A stretch of 38,587 bases of DNA from Phycisphaerales bacterium. GTDB taxonomy: Bacteria; Planctomycetota; Phycisphaerae; Phycisphaerales; SM1A02. Positions within the stretch are counted from its first letter, which is position 1. Each line of letters begins with the position of its first letter. The notes under the pieces were generated by a model that saw nothing but the letters and a program-made list of their open reading frames with translations, searched no databases and was not told where the DNA came from. Where the stretch lies: the NCBI GenBank assembly GCA_022447165.1, contig JAKVBR010000002.1, positions 1-38,587 of the forward strand, written 5' to 3'. The position numbers and the translations under genes are program-made. Of this stretch, positions 7,836 to 16,818 are shown in pieces.

Positions 7836-8711
7836 CACGCAGAGTGAATGTTTCTTTATGGTGTATATCACCTTGCTGTGCTTCCCAATGGTGTCGCCAT
7901 CAAGTTGAACAAATGCTGGCGAATCTGTTGATACCGTGATAGATTCACCGCGAAGTTGTACTGCGTCTTGGTGGTGCAAATGCGTCCCCTTTTTCATGAG
8001 CCGTAACCATTTCAAAAACTGAAGCCGAGTCCGTATTGGAAGAAAGACGACATCGAGTAGTCCATCATCAATGATTGCTTCTCTTGCTGGGTTTAATCCC
8101 CTGGCATACGCGCGGCTATTTGCAACGACTGCAAACCCTGTTTGATGTTCCAGGGCAGTTGCGTCGTCGACATCGATTGAAATTGTTGGCGGTAAAAAGT
8201 TCGAAAATGTTTTTAAGATTGGAACCGAATAAGAGAAATGCGTAATGGAAGTACCCCTCGATGCAGCAAGCCGAGCAACGACATCTGCATCAAACCCAAC
8301 TGAGCCCATCAATACCATGAATGCGTCATTTGCAATTGCGGTATCAATGGTCTTTACTTTTGCGTTCATGATTGTATTTGCAATCGTTTCCGGATCAGTT
8401 GAAAGCGAGAGCGACTTCGCAAACAAGTTTTCAGTGCCTGAAGCAGCGTGATACACCGGTATAGACGTCTCAACAAGCATGCTTGCAATTTGCCGAAGCG
8501 TACCATCTCCACCGACTGCAATGACTGCATCTGGCTTTGATTGAAGTATCGGCATGAACCACTCACTAGGATCTGTTGGTTGCGTTGGGCACATTTCGAC
8601 ATCACAAGGGTGTTGGACTAACTCAGCAGCAATCGCAGTTGCAAATTGGCTTGCTCGTCCTCGACCAGAAACTGGGTTGTAAGCAATGAGAATCCGCTTC
8701 ACGCTCATCAT
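7827..8711 (-). CDS. diacylglycerol/lipid kinase family protein (YegS/DagK-like)
   Basis: A 294-residue protein of the diacylglycerol kinase catalytic-domain family. It begins with the nucleotide-binding strand KRILIAYNPVSGRGRA, has the diagnostic GGDGTLRQIA loop (about residues 65-74), a second family motif (MGSVGFDADVV), and a C-terminal beta-sandwich with DGLLDVVFLP and QLDGD. Members phosphorylate diacylglycerol, sphingosine-like lipids or related alcohols; the substrate cannot be read from sequence. CGGAG lies about 10 nt before the first of two adjacent Met codons. It is convergent with the ANTAR gene. Confidence 0.88.
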   Translation of the reverse strand: MMSVKRILIAYNPVSGRGRASQFATAIAAELVQHPCDVEMCPTQPTDPSEWFMPILQSKPDAVIAVGGDGTLRQIASMLVETSIPVYHAASGTENLFAKSLSLSTDPETIANTIMNAKVKTIDTAIANDAFMVLMGSVGFDADVVARLAASRGTSITHFSYSVPILKTFSNFLPPTISIDVDDATALEHQTGFAVVANSRAYARGLNPAREAIIDDGLLDVVFLPIRTRLQFLKWLRLMKKGTHLHHQDAVQLRGESITVSTDSPAFVQLDGDTIGKHSKVIYTIKKHSLCVLE

Positions 8712-8888
8712 GGTACATGGACTCCGCAGGGAATGCCTTGACTTTCCTTATCCATCTGCGTAGCATTGAAAATGATCAGTTTCAATTCAACTACTATTGG
8801 TTCATCAAGTTTCACATCGTGCCTCAGGTCGAAGGATTCAAATTTCCAAAATGATTCGAATGAGGGGCGTTTGTTTGAGTTGATACTG

Positions 8889-9701
8889 TTAACTCAGCGG
8901 CAAGCACACAACAAAGTCGCTGCCCTGCCCAACTGTTGAATCGACATTGATGTGCCCACCATGTTCTTGAATGATGCGGTGCGTTGTCGGTAATCCAAGA
9001 CCAGTCCCCCCCCGCTTTGTGGACACATAAGGATGGAAAATTTCTTCGACCTTTGCTTGGTCAATACCGCTACCCGTGTCAATGATGTGTAACTGCGCTT
9101 CGTGCTTTTGCACATCAAGGCGGATCATAAGTTCTTTGTCGATGCTTTCGCTCATCGCTTGAACAGCGTTAATCAGTAAATTGAGGATCGCCTGTTTTAA
9201 GAGCGGCGCATCGATGTCGACCATTACAGACGCATCAGGCAACTGCATTCGTAACACGATGCCTTCGTTGTCGCACTGTGAATGATAGAAGTCTTCGAGT
9301 TCTTCAAGAACAAGACGCAAATCTTGTACGCTGCAATCGAGTTTCATTCGCCCAGCAAACTGAAGAAAGTCATCGAGAATACCCCGAAGGCGTTCAACTT
9401 CTCGTGAAAGCGATTCCAACCGCTTTGTGATTCGACTCATTTCATCTTGCTTGATATCGAGTTGTTCAACATCTTCAGCAAGGAGTTGGGCGTTGAGCCC
9501 AACTGTTGAAAGCGGATTCTTGATTTCATGCGCAAGCCCTGATGTCATGTTTCCGATTTCTGCCATGCGTTCGGATGCCTGCGCGCGTTTCATCGCATCT
9601 TCTAATTTTTTGACATCACGCTTGTGCCGCCAAAGTGCAAATGGCAAAACAGACACCGCCCCAAGGGCGATGCCTGTTATCAGCCATGTTCCGGAAAACA
9701 T
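8889..9701 (-). CDS. membrane-anchored sensor histidine kinase
   Basis: A 270-residue kinase with one N-terminal transmembrane segment (about residues 5-24) followed directly by the dimerisation/phospho-acceptor domain, with His58 in GLAHEIKNPLS. The HATPase domain has an N-box (AILNLLINAVQAM), G1 (DTGSGID) and G2 (GGTGLGLPTTHRI). No periplasmic or PAS sensor domain is present, so input must come through the membrane anchor or a partner. It resembles NtrB-type kinases by its H-box and G2. The start is three bases after the pnp stop, so it is probably co-transcribed with rpsO-pnp. No response regulator is adjacent in that operon. Confidence 0.88.
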   Translation of the reverse strand: MFSGTWLITGIALGAVSVLPFALWRHKRDVKKLEDAMKRAQASERMAEIGNMTSGLAHEIKNPLSTVGLNAQLLAEDVEQLDIKQDEMSRITKRLESLSREVERLRGILDDFLQFAGRMKLDCSVQDLRLVLEELEDFYHSQCDNEGIVLRMQLPDASVMVDIDAPLLKQAILNLLINAVQAMSESIDKELMIRLDVQKHEAQLHIIDTGSGIDQAKVEEIFHPYVSTKRGGTGLGLPTTHRIIQEHGGHINVDSTVGQGSDFVVCLPLS

Positions 9702-9704
9702 TGT

Positions 9705-11897
9705 TTAGTTTTCCACCGTCTCAGCTTCTGCTTTTTCTTCTGATGCTTCGTTTTCTTTCTCAGCATCTTTCAGAAGTGCTTTCACGGAGAGTTTAATTCT
9801 GCCTGTGTCATCGACATTGATGACTTTCACTTTGATTTTGTCACCGACCTTACAGATGTTTTCGACTTTCTCGACGAAGCCATCAGCGAGTTCAGAGATG
9901 TGACACATGCCATCAGTTCCAGGTGCAATTTCGATGAATGCACCGAAGTCGCGAGTTGAAACAACTTTGCCTTCAAAGACGCTACCGACTTTGATTTCTG
10001 CTGCAATTGCTTCAACTGCTGCTTTCGCTGATTCTGCAGCTTCCATATTTACGGAACTAATGAAGACGATGCCGTCATCGTTAATGTCGATGGTTGCGCC
10101 GGTGTCTTCAGTGATTTGACGGATTGTTTTGCCACCAGGACCAATGAGTTTACCGATCTTCTCTGGGTCGATTGCAATTGAAATCATGCGTGGCGCATAT
10201 TCACTCATCTCGCTTCGTGGTGCTGGGATACAGCCCTCCATTTGGTCAATGATGTCGTGACGACCCTTGCGAGCCATTTCAAAAATCTCTTCAAGTTCAT
10301 CGAACCAAAGACCGCGCGCCTTCAAGTCAAGTTGAACGCCGGTGATGCCTGTCTTCGTACCACAAACTTTAAAGTCCATGTCGCCGAAGAAGTCTTCTTC
10401 ACCAATGATGTCCATCACGCGAATGACTTTGCCTTCGTCGTTACTAAAGCGGCCAACGCTAATGCCAGCACATGTGCTTTGAATTGGAACGCCTGCGTCC
10501 ATGAGTGCAAGACAACCACCGCACACACTTGCCATTGAAGATGAACCGTTTGATTCAGTAATGTCACTGACAAGTCGAATGGTGTATGGGAACTCTTCTA
10601 CATCAGGCAAGATGCCTAAAAGTGAACGCTCAGCAAGTGCGCCGTGACCGATTTCTCGGCGACCAGGGCCCATGATACGACCTGCTTCGCCTGTACAGAA
10701 TGGCGGGAAGTTGTAATGAAGGTAGAACTTCTTCGCGTATTCTGGCATGAGTCCATCAACGATTTGTTCATCCTTACCTGTGCCAAGTGTACATGTCACA
10801 AGTGATTGTGTTTCGCCTCGTTGGAAGAACGCACTACCGTGTGTTCTTGGGAAAATTTTCGTTTCCATCTCCAAATCGCGGATTTGGTTAAACTCACGAC
10901 CGTCAGCACGCGTGCTCTCATCAACGATGAGCTGGCGAGTGCATTTCTTTTCTAGTTTTCTAAACGCTTCTTTTGCTTCACGCTGCGTCTTTTCAGCAGC
11001 CATGTACGCTGTGTAGCTCGCGTCTTCTGGAAGTGCAAAGTGCTCTTCAATCATTGATTCGCGAAGAGCGTTGACTGCTTCGTTGCGTTCTTCTTTACCA
11101 CCGATGCGTCTCGCTTCAAGCATTTTCTCTTTTACGAGTTCAGCAACTTTTGCAGTGACTTCTTCGCTTGGAAGTGCGAGGTCGCCCATGCGTTTTTCAG
11201 TTGTGCCTGCTTTTTCAGCAAGTTCGTTTTGGAGTTCAAGAATTGGCTTGATGCCTTCTTCGTAACCAAACTTGATTGCGCCCATCACGCATGCTTCGTC
11301 GACTTGCGCTGCACCGATTTCAATCATGTTAACGCCGTCGCAGTGACCTGAAAGAACAAGGTCTAAGTCTGAGTACTGCATTTGTGTTTGGGTTGGGTTG
11401 AGGACGTATGTTTCACCGTCGTCAGTCATGATGCGACCAATACGGACTGTTGCAACTGGGCCTTCAAATGGTGAGTCAGTTAAGCAGAGCGCCGCTGATG
11501 CGCCTGTGCATGCAATGATATCTGCGTCGTTTTCACCGTCGTGGCTCATCACCCACGCTTGGATTTGACATTCGTCAACATATCCGTCAGGGAAGAGCGG
11601 ACGAATCGGTCTATCCATCAATCTCATTGTGAGGATTTCTTTTTCGTTTGGCGCGCCTTCTCGTTTTCGGAATCCTCCAGGGAATTTGCCTGCTGCAGAT
11701 GTGCGCTCTCTGTAGTCACACTGAAGCGGGAAGAAGTCCAGACCAGGTCTTGGGTTTGCACGCATTGCGGTACACATCACGACTGTATCGCCGTATGTCA
11801 CCATCACGCAACCACTTGCCTGCTTTGCAACTTGACCGGTTTCAAATCGCATCATGCGATTACCGATTTCTCGTTCTACGATTATTTTGGTACTCAT
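9705..11897 (-). CDS. pnp: polyribonucleotide nucleotidyltransferase (PNPase)
   Basis: A 730-residue protein matching PNPase from end to end: two RNase PH cores separated by an all-helical domain, then a KH domain at about 555-620 (IDPEKIGKLIGPGGKTIRQI) and an S1 domain at about 626-695 (DFGAFIEIAPGTDGMCHIS). Catalytic-core signatures are FPLQCDYRERTSAAGKFPGG and FPPFCTGEAGRIMGPGRREI. The enzyme degrades RNA 3' to 5' by phosphorolysis. The tail of ~35 residues is Glu-rich. AGGAG precedes the ATG. It follows rpsO on the same strand, an order conserved in many bacteria. Confidence 0.97.
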   Translation of the reverse strand: MSTKIIVEREIGNRMMRFETGQVAKQASGCVMVTYGDTVVMCTAMRANPRPGLDFFPLQCDYRERTSAAGKFPGGFRKREGAPNEKEILTMRLMDRPIRPLFPDGYVDECQIQAWVMSHDGENDADIIACTGASAALCLTDSPFEGPVATVRIGRIMTDDGETYVLNPTQTQMQYSDLDLVLSGHCDGVNMIEIGAAQVDEACVMGAIKFGYEEGIKPILELQNELAEKAGTTEKRMGDLALPSEEVTAKVAELVKEKMLEARRIGGKEERNEAVNALRESMIEEHFALPEDASYTAYMAAEKTQREAKEAFRKLEKKCTRQLIVDESTRADGREFNQIRDLEMETKIFPRTHGSAFFQRGETQSLVTCTLGTGKDEQIVDGLMPEYAKKFYLHYNFPPFCTGEAGRIMGPGRREIGHGALAERSLLGILPDVEEFPYTIRLVSDITESNGSSSMASVCGGCLALMDAGVPIQSTCAGISVGRFSNDEGKVIRVMDIIGEEDFFGDMDFKVCGTKTGITGVQLDLKARGLWFDELEEIFEMARKGRHDIIDQMEGCIPAPRSEMSEYAPRMISIAIDPEKIGKLIGPGGKTIRQITEDTGATIDINDDGIVFISSVNMEAAESAKAAVEAIAAEIKVGSVFEGKVVSTRDFGAFIEIAPGTDGMCHISELADGFVEKVENICKVGDKIKVKVINVDDTGRIKLSVKALLKDAEKENEASEEKAEAETVEN

Positions 11898-12044
11898 CGA
11901 AGTACTCCTATTGTGTTAGGCAGTCCCGATGCACCTGCTTGATGTTTCAAGCGACAGAAGACGAGGCATAGGCGTTGACTATGGCTTGTCCACTGCCACC
12001 AGTAAAAAGGGTTTGCAACGGAACCGCGTGTCTCGAAACTTGGG

Positions 12045-12293
12045 TTACTTACGCAATCCGAGTTTTTGAATGGTATTTTGATACGCTTCGCGATTAGTCC
12101 TTGAAAGGTATGAAAGCAAGCGGTTTCGCTTGCCTACCATCATGATCAAGCCCCTCCTTGAGTGGTTGTCATGCTTGTGGGATTTGAGATGTTCTGTCAA
12201 CTCAACAATTCGCGTTGTTAAAGAAGCGATTTGTACTTCTGGCGAACCACAATCGCTCTCATGTCGTTTAAAATCTGCTGTTTCAGTCGTCAT
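12045..12293 (-). CDS. rpsO: 30S ribosomal protein S15
   Basis: An 82-residue protein with the S15 signatures GSPEVQIASLTTRIVELTEHL, HKHDNHSRRGLIMMVGKRN and LLSYLSRTNREAYQ. The usual length is 88-89 residues; it is a few residues shorter at the N-terminus. S15 binds the central domain of 16S rRNA. It lies 147 bp upstream of pnp, and in other bacteria both are regulated through their leaders (S15 autoregulation, RNase III processing before pnp). I could not assign a defined structure to the gap here. Confidence 0.95.
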   Translation of the reverse strand: MTTETADFKRHESDCGSPEVQIASLTTRIVELTEHLKSHKHDNHSRRGLIMMVGKRNRLLSYLSRTNREAYQNTIQKLGLRK

Positions 12294-12398
12294 TGTTTGT
12301 TTCTTTTCCTCTTTTGAATTGAATCGACTAGTTTACCAAATTTTCACCCATCTTACCACTCATTCCCGCTTGGAAATACAGACCGGAAAACCCCCCAA

Positions 12399-14003
12399 AT
12401 GAGCATAAAAATACTGATTGCAGACAAATTAGCCCCGGAAGGTGCCACATACCTCAAAGGGCAGCCAGAAGTCGAAGTCATTGAAAACACAGGGCTTGCG
12501 GGCGATGAGCTCGTCCGAGCAATTGCTGAAGTTGATGGCGTGATTGTTCGTTCTGCCGTGAAACTGCCACAAGATGTGTTAGACCAAGCATTTAAGAGCG
12601 ACGAGTGCCATTTAAAAGGCATTGCGAGGGCTGGCGTCGGCGTCGATAACATCGACCTAGAAACAGCCACAAAATATGGTGTTGCAGTCATGAATTCTGC
12701 CTCAGCAAGCACGATTACCACTGCTGAACTTGCATTTGCCCTAATGATTTCTCTCGCTCGGAATGTCGCTTCTTCAAATGCCGTCTTTAGAGATGGCGGA
12801 TGGGACCGCTCAGAGTATGTAGGTGTTCAACTTGCGGGGCGCACGCTTGGCATCGTGGGCATGGGCAGAATCGGACAAGCCATGGCAAGGCGCGCGATTG
12901 CATTTGGTATGGAAGTCATCGGGTTTGACCCATTCATGAAGGAGTCCACTGCTCTTGATGGAAATGTTCGCATGCTCGAAACATTTGATGAACTCATCAG
13001 TCAAGTCGACATCGTTTCATTCCATGTTCCAAAAACTGAACAAACAGATGGCATGCTTGGTTCGACGCAGTTTGCAAAAGCCAAAGATGGCTTGCTTGTG
13101 ATTAATGCTGCTCGCGGCGGGATTGTCAATGAAGAAGCGCTCGTCGAAGCGCTTGACTCCGGCAAGTGCGCAGGCGCGGCAGTTGATGTGTATCACTCAG
13201 AGCCCCCAGTCGATGACCACCCATTTAGGAGCCATCCAAAAGTATTAGCAACCCCGCACCTTGGCGCTTCCACAGTTGAAGCGCAGGAAGCAGTTGCAGT
13301 AAATGCGTGCGCATCACTGCTTCGGTACCTTCGCGGTGAAGGCCTTGAAAGTGCTGTCAACGCTGGCGGACTTGACCTTGAACTCAATGGCCGGCAACGC
13401 ACATATGTGGAACTTGCAACTCGCATGATTCTTCTACTTGGCACAGTGGCGAATATTCAAAACACGAAGGAAGTGCATGTTGAACTGTGCGGCAAAGCAA
13501 CTGCAGGCAAGGGCGACACGATTGCACGGTACGCACTTGTTGCGTTGTTACAACAATGTTGTGATGAGCCCGTATCGATAATCAATGTAAGTGCCATAGC
13601 ACGCGAACTTGGCGTGAGCGCCACGCATGATGTCGGACCTGCAGATGCAATTGATGCCATCACGATTCGCACAAAGGGCGAACACGAACACACCATTGAA
13701 GGAACAGTTCATGCTGATGGCATGCCGAGAATCACAAACATTGAAGGCAGACAGATTGACATGGTGCCAAGCGGTCACATGATTACGCTCTTTAACAACA
13801 ATAAGCCGGGCATGGTCGGCAAAGTTGGTGAAGTGCTTGGTGAAGCATCGCTCAACATTGACGAGATGATCATTGGCAAAGCTGATGATCAAGACATGGC
13901 GATGATGATTATCAAAGTGAGTCAATCTCCAAGCGAAGAGATCCTCGGTACGCTTGGTTCACTCGATGGCGTGAGTAAAGTCGCTTCAGTGCAAGTGACT
14001 TAA
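12399..14003 (+). CDS. serA: D-3-phosphoglycerate dehydrogenase (long form with ASB and ACT domains)
   Basis: A 534-residue protein, the length of the long SerA type. The NAD-binding Rossmann motif GIVGMGRIGQ is at about 151-160. The substrate/catalytic region includes INAARGGIVNEEAL and the catalytic His in TPHLGAST. The C-terminal third holds the allosteric substrate-binding domain and an ACT domain (ITLFNNNKPGMVGKVGEVLG), which in characterised enzymes senses serine. It catalyses the first step of serine synthesis from 3-phosphoglycerate. It is divergent from rpsO and convergent with the aminotransferase gene, which could supply transamination but has no required link. The upstream region has no obvious Shine-Dalgarno sequence. 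Confidence 0.95.
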   Translation: MSIKILIADKLAPEGATYLKGQPEVEVIENTGLAGDELVRAIAEVDGVIVRSAVKLPQDVLDQAFKSDECHLKGIARAGVGVDNIDLETATKYGVAVMNSASASTITTAELAFALMISLARNVASSNAVFRDGGWDRSEYVGVQLAGRTLGIVGMGRIGQAMARRAIAFGMEVIGFDPFMKESTALDGNVRMLETFDELISQVDIVSFHVPKTEQTDGMLGSTQFAKAKDGLLVINAARGGIVNEEALVEALDSGKCAGAAVDVYHSEPPVDDHPFRSHPKVLATPHLGASTVEAQEAVAVNACASLLRYLRGEGLESAVNAGGLDLELNGRQRTYVELATRMILLLGTVANIQNTKEVHVELCGKATAGKGDTIARYALVALLQQCCDEPVSIINVSAIARELGVSATHDVGPADAIDAITIRTKGEHEHTIEGTVHADGMPRITNIEGRQIDMVPSGHMITLFNNNKPGMVGKVGEVLGEASLNIDEMIIGKADDQDMAMMIIKVSQSPSEEILGTLGSLDGVSKVASVQVT

Positions 14004-14009
14004 GTTTAA

Positions 14010-15251
14010 CTATTCGAACTTCGACAACCATTCACAGGCTGCGTTCACGCCGTCTGTGATGTTATCTTCGCTACAAGCAAACGAAAGTCGAACATGTTCG
14101 TCTCCGCAACCACCAAAGTCAGTTCCTGGAACGACTGCGACGCTCGCTTCGTCAAGTAGCGCAGTTGCAAATGAGACCGCATCTGTGATTAGCGTTCCAC
14201 CTGGTGACGTCTTGCCGTAGTAATGTGACACTTTTGGAAACGCATAAAACGCGCCGGTTGGTTTTGGGCATTCGACATTTGGCCATTTGCTAATGAGGTC
14301 GTGCATCAGTGTTGCGCGTTTTGCAAAGATTTGACGCATTGACTCGACCTCCTCGGTGAGCCCGAGTGCGACAGGAATTGCTGCAAATGTAAAACTTGTA
14401 ATCGATGTGTTGATTTGACTTTGAAGCGTATTCATCGCCTTCGCAACCGCACCGTCATTTCCGGGGGAGCAGGTGTAGCCAATTCGCCACCCAGTCATCG
14501 CAAATGCTTTTGACAAGCCGTTGATTGTAATGACTCGGTCAGCAATCTCTGGAATGGCACCAAAAGAGAGGTGCTCAATATCTGTATAAATAAGTCGCTC
14601 ATAAATTTCGTCGCTGATGATGTAGACATCAGGATACTTTTCAAGCATCGCAGCAATCTCCCGGGTTTCCTCTGGGGAGTACATCGTGCCGCACGGGTTA
14701 CTTGGCGAGTTGATGAGAATCGCTTTGGTGTTTTCAGTGATTGCCTTCTCAAGTTCATCTGGCGTACATTTGAAATCACTTTCTACAGTCGATGGCACAT
14801 CCACCATTACGCCGCCTGCAAGTTCAATCATTGGCTTGTAACTCACCCACGCTGGCGTCGGCACAATTACTTCTTCGCCCTTGTTCGGGTTAATGATTGC
14901 CATCAGCGCAAGATTGATTGACATTTTTGCGCCAGCGTTAATCGAGATGTGCGACTCAGAACAATCGATGTTATTTTCTTCTCGCAGTTTCTTTGCGATG
15001 GCTTCTCGTGCCTCTGGCGTGCCTTTCGATGGCATGTAATGAGTAACGCCATCTCTGAGCGATTGAATCGCTGCATTTGAAATTGCTTCAGGCGTCGCAA
15101 AGTCGGGCTCGCCTGCACCAAATGCATAGATGTTCTCGCCATTTGCCTTCATCTCTTTCACCTTCGCGCTGATTGCGAGGGTGATTGATGGCGGAATTGA
15201 AGTGGCTCGAGTTGATAGTTCCATGGTCGAAAGATTCGCAGTTGTTGACAT
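14010..15251 (-). CDS. pyridoxal-phosphate aminotransferase, class I (aspartate aminotransferase-like)
   Basis: A 413-residue fold-type I aminotransferase. The PLP lysine is in NGLSKAFAMTGWRIGY, and the family motif NSPSNPCGTMY is present, with YAFGAGEPDF near the N-terminus as in bacterial type Ib aspartate aminotransferases. Substrate preference (aspartate, or also prephenate as in some Ib enzymes) cannot be decided here. The Met at 15251 is chosen instead of the longest ORF (15320), because the longer form would run through the prfB start and adds residues unlike the family. A further Met at 15224 is also possible. Only 44 bp separate this start from that of prfB. Confidence 0.88.
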   Translation of the reverse strand: MSTTANLSTMELSTRATSIPPSITLAISAKVKEMKANGENIYAFGAGEPDFATPEAISNAAIQSLRDGVTHYMPSKGTPEAREAIAKKLREENNIDCSESHISINAGAKMSINLALMAIINPNKGEEVIVPTPAWVSYKPMIELAGGVMVDVPSTVESDFKCTPDELEKAITENTKAILINSPSNPCGTMYSPEETREIAAMLEKYPDVYIISDEIYERLIYTDIEHLSFGAIPEIADRVITINGLSKAFAMTGWRIGYTCSPGNDGAVAKAMNTLQSQINTSITSFTFAAIPVALGLTEEVESMRQIFAKRATLMHDLISKWPNVECPKPTGAFYAFPKVSHYYGKTSPGGTLITDAVSFATALLDEASVAVVPGTDFGGCGDEHVRLSFACSEDNITDGVNAACEWLSKFE

Positions 15252-15261
15252 CTGCGTAGGG

Positions 15262-15267
15262 TACAAT
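15262..15267 (+). promoter_or_regulatory. putative -10 box (TACAAT) for prfB
   Basis: TACAAT lies 28 bp before the prfB ATG in the 44-bp divergent gap. A perfect TTGACA occurs at 15245-15250, but the spacing of 11 bp is too short for a classical sigma-70 promoter, so the -35 is unassigned. Confidence 0.35.
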
Positions 15268-15295
15268 AACCCCTTCTCTGTTACTATGCCTAAGC

Positions 15296-16403
15296 ATGCA
15301 TTTTGAAGCGCATCAACCAATTATTGACGACTTAGAGGCGCGGATTTTAACCATCCGTGACTCTCTTTGACTTTGATACAAAAGTAGACAATAGAGACGC
15401 ACTTCAACAGCAAATGAACGCCGCTGATTTCTGGGAGAATCAAACTGCAGCCCAGAAAGTCATTGATGAGTACAAAGTGCTCAAGGCGCAGACTGAAGAT
15501 TTAGAAAACGTCATCAGTGATTTTGAGGATGCCCAAGTTGGGTACGACCTTGCGAAGGAAGCAGGCGATGATGACCTCCTTAAGGAAGTCGATGAACAAC
15601 TCTTTACACTCCAAAACCGCATGGATAAGGTCGAAACGCAGTCTCTCCTCAATGGCAAACATGACCACCGAAACTGCTTTGTTTCAATTCAATCGAGAGA
15701 TGGTGGAACTGAAGCCGACGACTGGGCGTCCATTCTTGACCGCATGTACAAGAACTTCTGGGAACACAAAGAATTTAAGATTGAAGAGGTTTCGATGACG
15801 CACGGTACTGAGGTCGGCATCTCTGAAGTTACGTATCACATCAAGGGACCAATGGCGTATGGATACATGTCTTGCGAACGCGGCACACACCGCCTTGCTC
15901 GCGTGAGCCCATTTAACGCTCAAGGCAAACGCCAAACAAGTTTCGCAACTGTTGATGTCATTCCTGAGTTTGATGAAAAGGATGTCGAAATCGATGATAA
16001 AGACATCGAGTTTACAACCTTTGCAAGGTCATCAGGTCCGGGTGGTCAGAATGTAAATAAGGTGGCATCTGCTGTTCGCATTGTGCATAAACCAACTGGC
16101 ATTATGGTCGTGAGTTCAACGCATAAAGCGCAACTTCAAAATCGAAAGCAAGCGATGCGCATTCTTCAAGCGAAACTTGAACAACTTGAAGAAGAACGAA
16201 GACAAGTCGAACTCGACCAAGCAATGGGCGGTAAGGTCGACCAAGGGTGGGGTTCACAGATTCGCAGTTATGTCTTTTATGACAACCGCGTCAAAGATCA
16301 CCGAACAAATTTTGAAGTGGGAAATCCTCAAACTGTTTTAGACGGTGCGCTTGATGGCTTTATTGATGCTGAACTCAAGCGTCGCCGCTCTGCGAAGGGT
16401 TAA
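15296..16403 (+). CDS. prfB: peptide chain release factor 2, with programmed +1 frameshift
   Basis: RF2 recognises UGA and UAA stops and triggers peptide release. The gene is split between two frames. ATG at 15296 opens a 24-codon frame ending CTT TGA C (15365-15371), the canonical RF2 autoregulatory slip site. Skipping T15368 joins it to the long frame, giving a 368-residue protein as in other bacteria (E. coli about 365). The join reads RDSL-DFDTK, equivalent to the E. coli junction. The long frame has the stop-recognition tripeptide SPF (VSPFNAQGKRQTSFA) and the catalytic GGQ loop (SSGPGGQNVNK). No purine-rich Shine-Dalgarno-like stimulator is visible just before the slip site. The GTG at 15357 is a false start. 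The 3' end overlaps the convergent GNAT gene by 29 bp. Confidence 0.95.
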
Positions 16404-16818
16404 GCGTTTTCATCATTCGAACGTGGGGCATGTTGTTCATCGTGAACTCTTCGCCTACTGTGTTAAAACCGTGCTTAAGATAAAAGCCCTCAACATGCTT
16501 GCGGGCAGTGCACCAAACGCCCTCATGAAGTTTACCGAGCACAGCAGTGATGAGTATTGAACCAAGACCATGTCCATGTAAATCTTCACGGACTGCCATG
16601 GAACGCAGTCGCCAAGGACAACCCTCGCAATCAACATGCGATTCCGGCAAGATGCTCACGATCGCAACAATGTCAGCATTGTCGTCTTGCAACGCCATGT
16701 GTAGCGCGCGCTTGTCGCCGTCTGTATCAAACGTCCAGTTTTCTTTGGGTTGATTCGGGCGAAGGACTGTCGAACGAAGCGCATAACAATCTTCTGCTGT
16801 CACAACAATCGGTTTCAT
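16375..16818 (-). CDS. GNAT-family N-acetyltransferase
   Basis: A 147-residue acetyltransferase with the GNAT acetyl-CoA-binding signature: motif A strand LRSMAVREDLHGHGLGSILI (the Q/R-x-x-G-x-G/A loop) and a C-terminal FYLKHGFNTVGEEF motif B. The acceptor is unknown. The start at 16818 is chosen over 16842 because it gives an ATGA overlap with the methyltransferase stop, the same coupling seen elsewhere in the window. It ends inside the 3' end of prfB on the opposite strand. As the last gene of the rpmI-rplT-methyltransferase cluster, a ribosomal or translational substrate is conceivable, but that is inference from position only. Confidence 0.82.
   Translation of the reverse strand: MKPIVVTAEDCYALRSTVLRPNQPKENWTFDTDGDKRALHMALQDDNADIVAIVSILPESHVDCEGCPWRLRSMAVREDLHGHGLGSILITAVLGKLHEGVWCTARKHVEGFYLKHGFNTVGEEFTMNNMPHVRMMKTLNPSQSGDA

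Noticed and set aside
15252..15320. Upstream extension of the aminotransferase to a 436-residue ORF
   Set aside because: It would overlap the prfB start and slip-site leader, and the extra residues do not resemble the family.
15368..15370. In-frame TGA in prfB as a pseudogene or sequencing error
   Set aside because: It is exactly the CTT-TGA-C slip site at the position where RF2 genes carry it.
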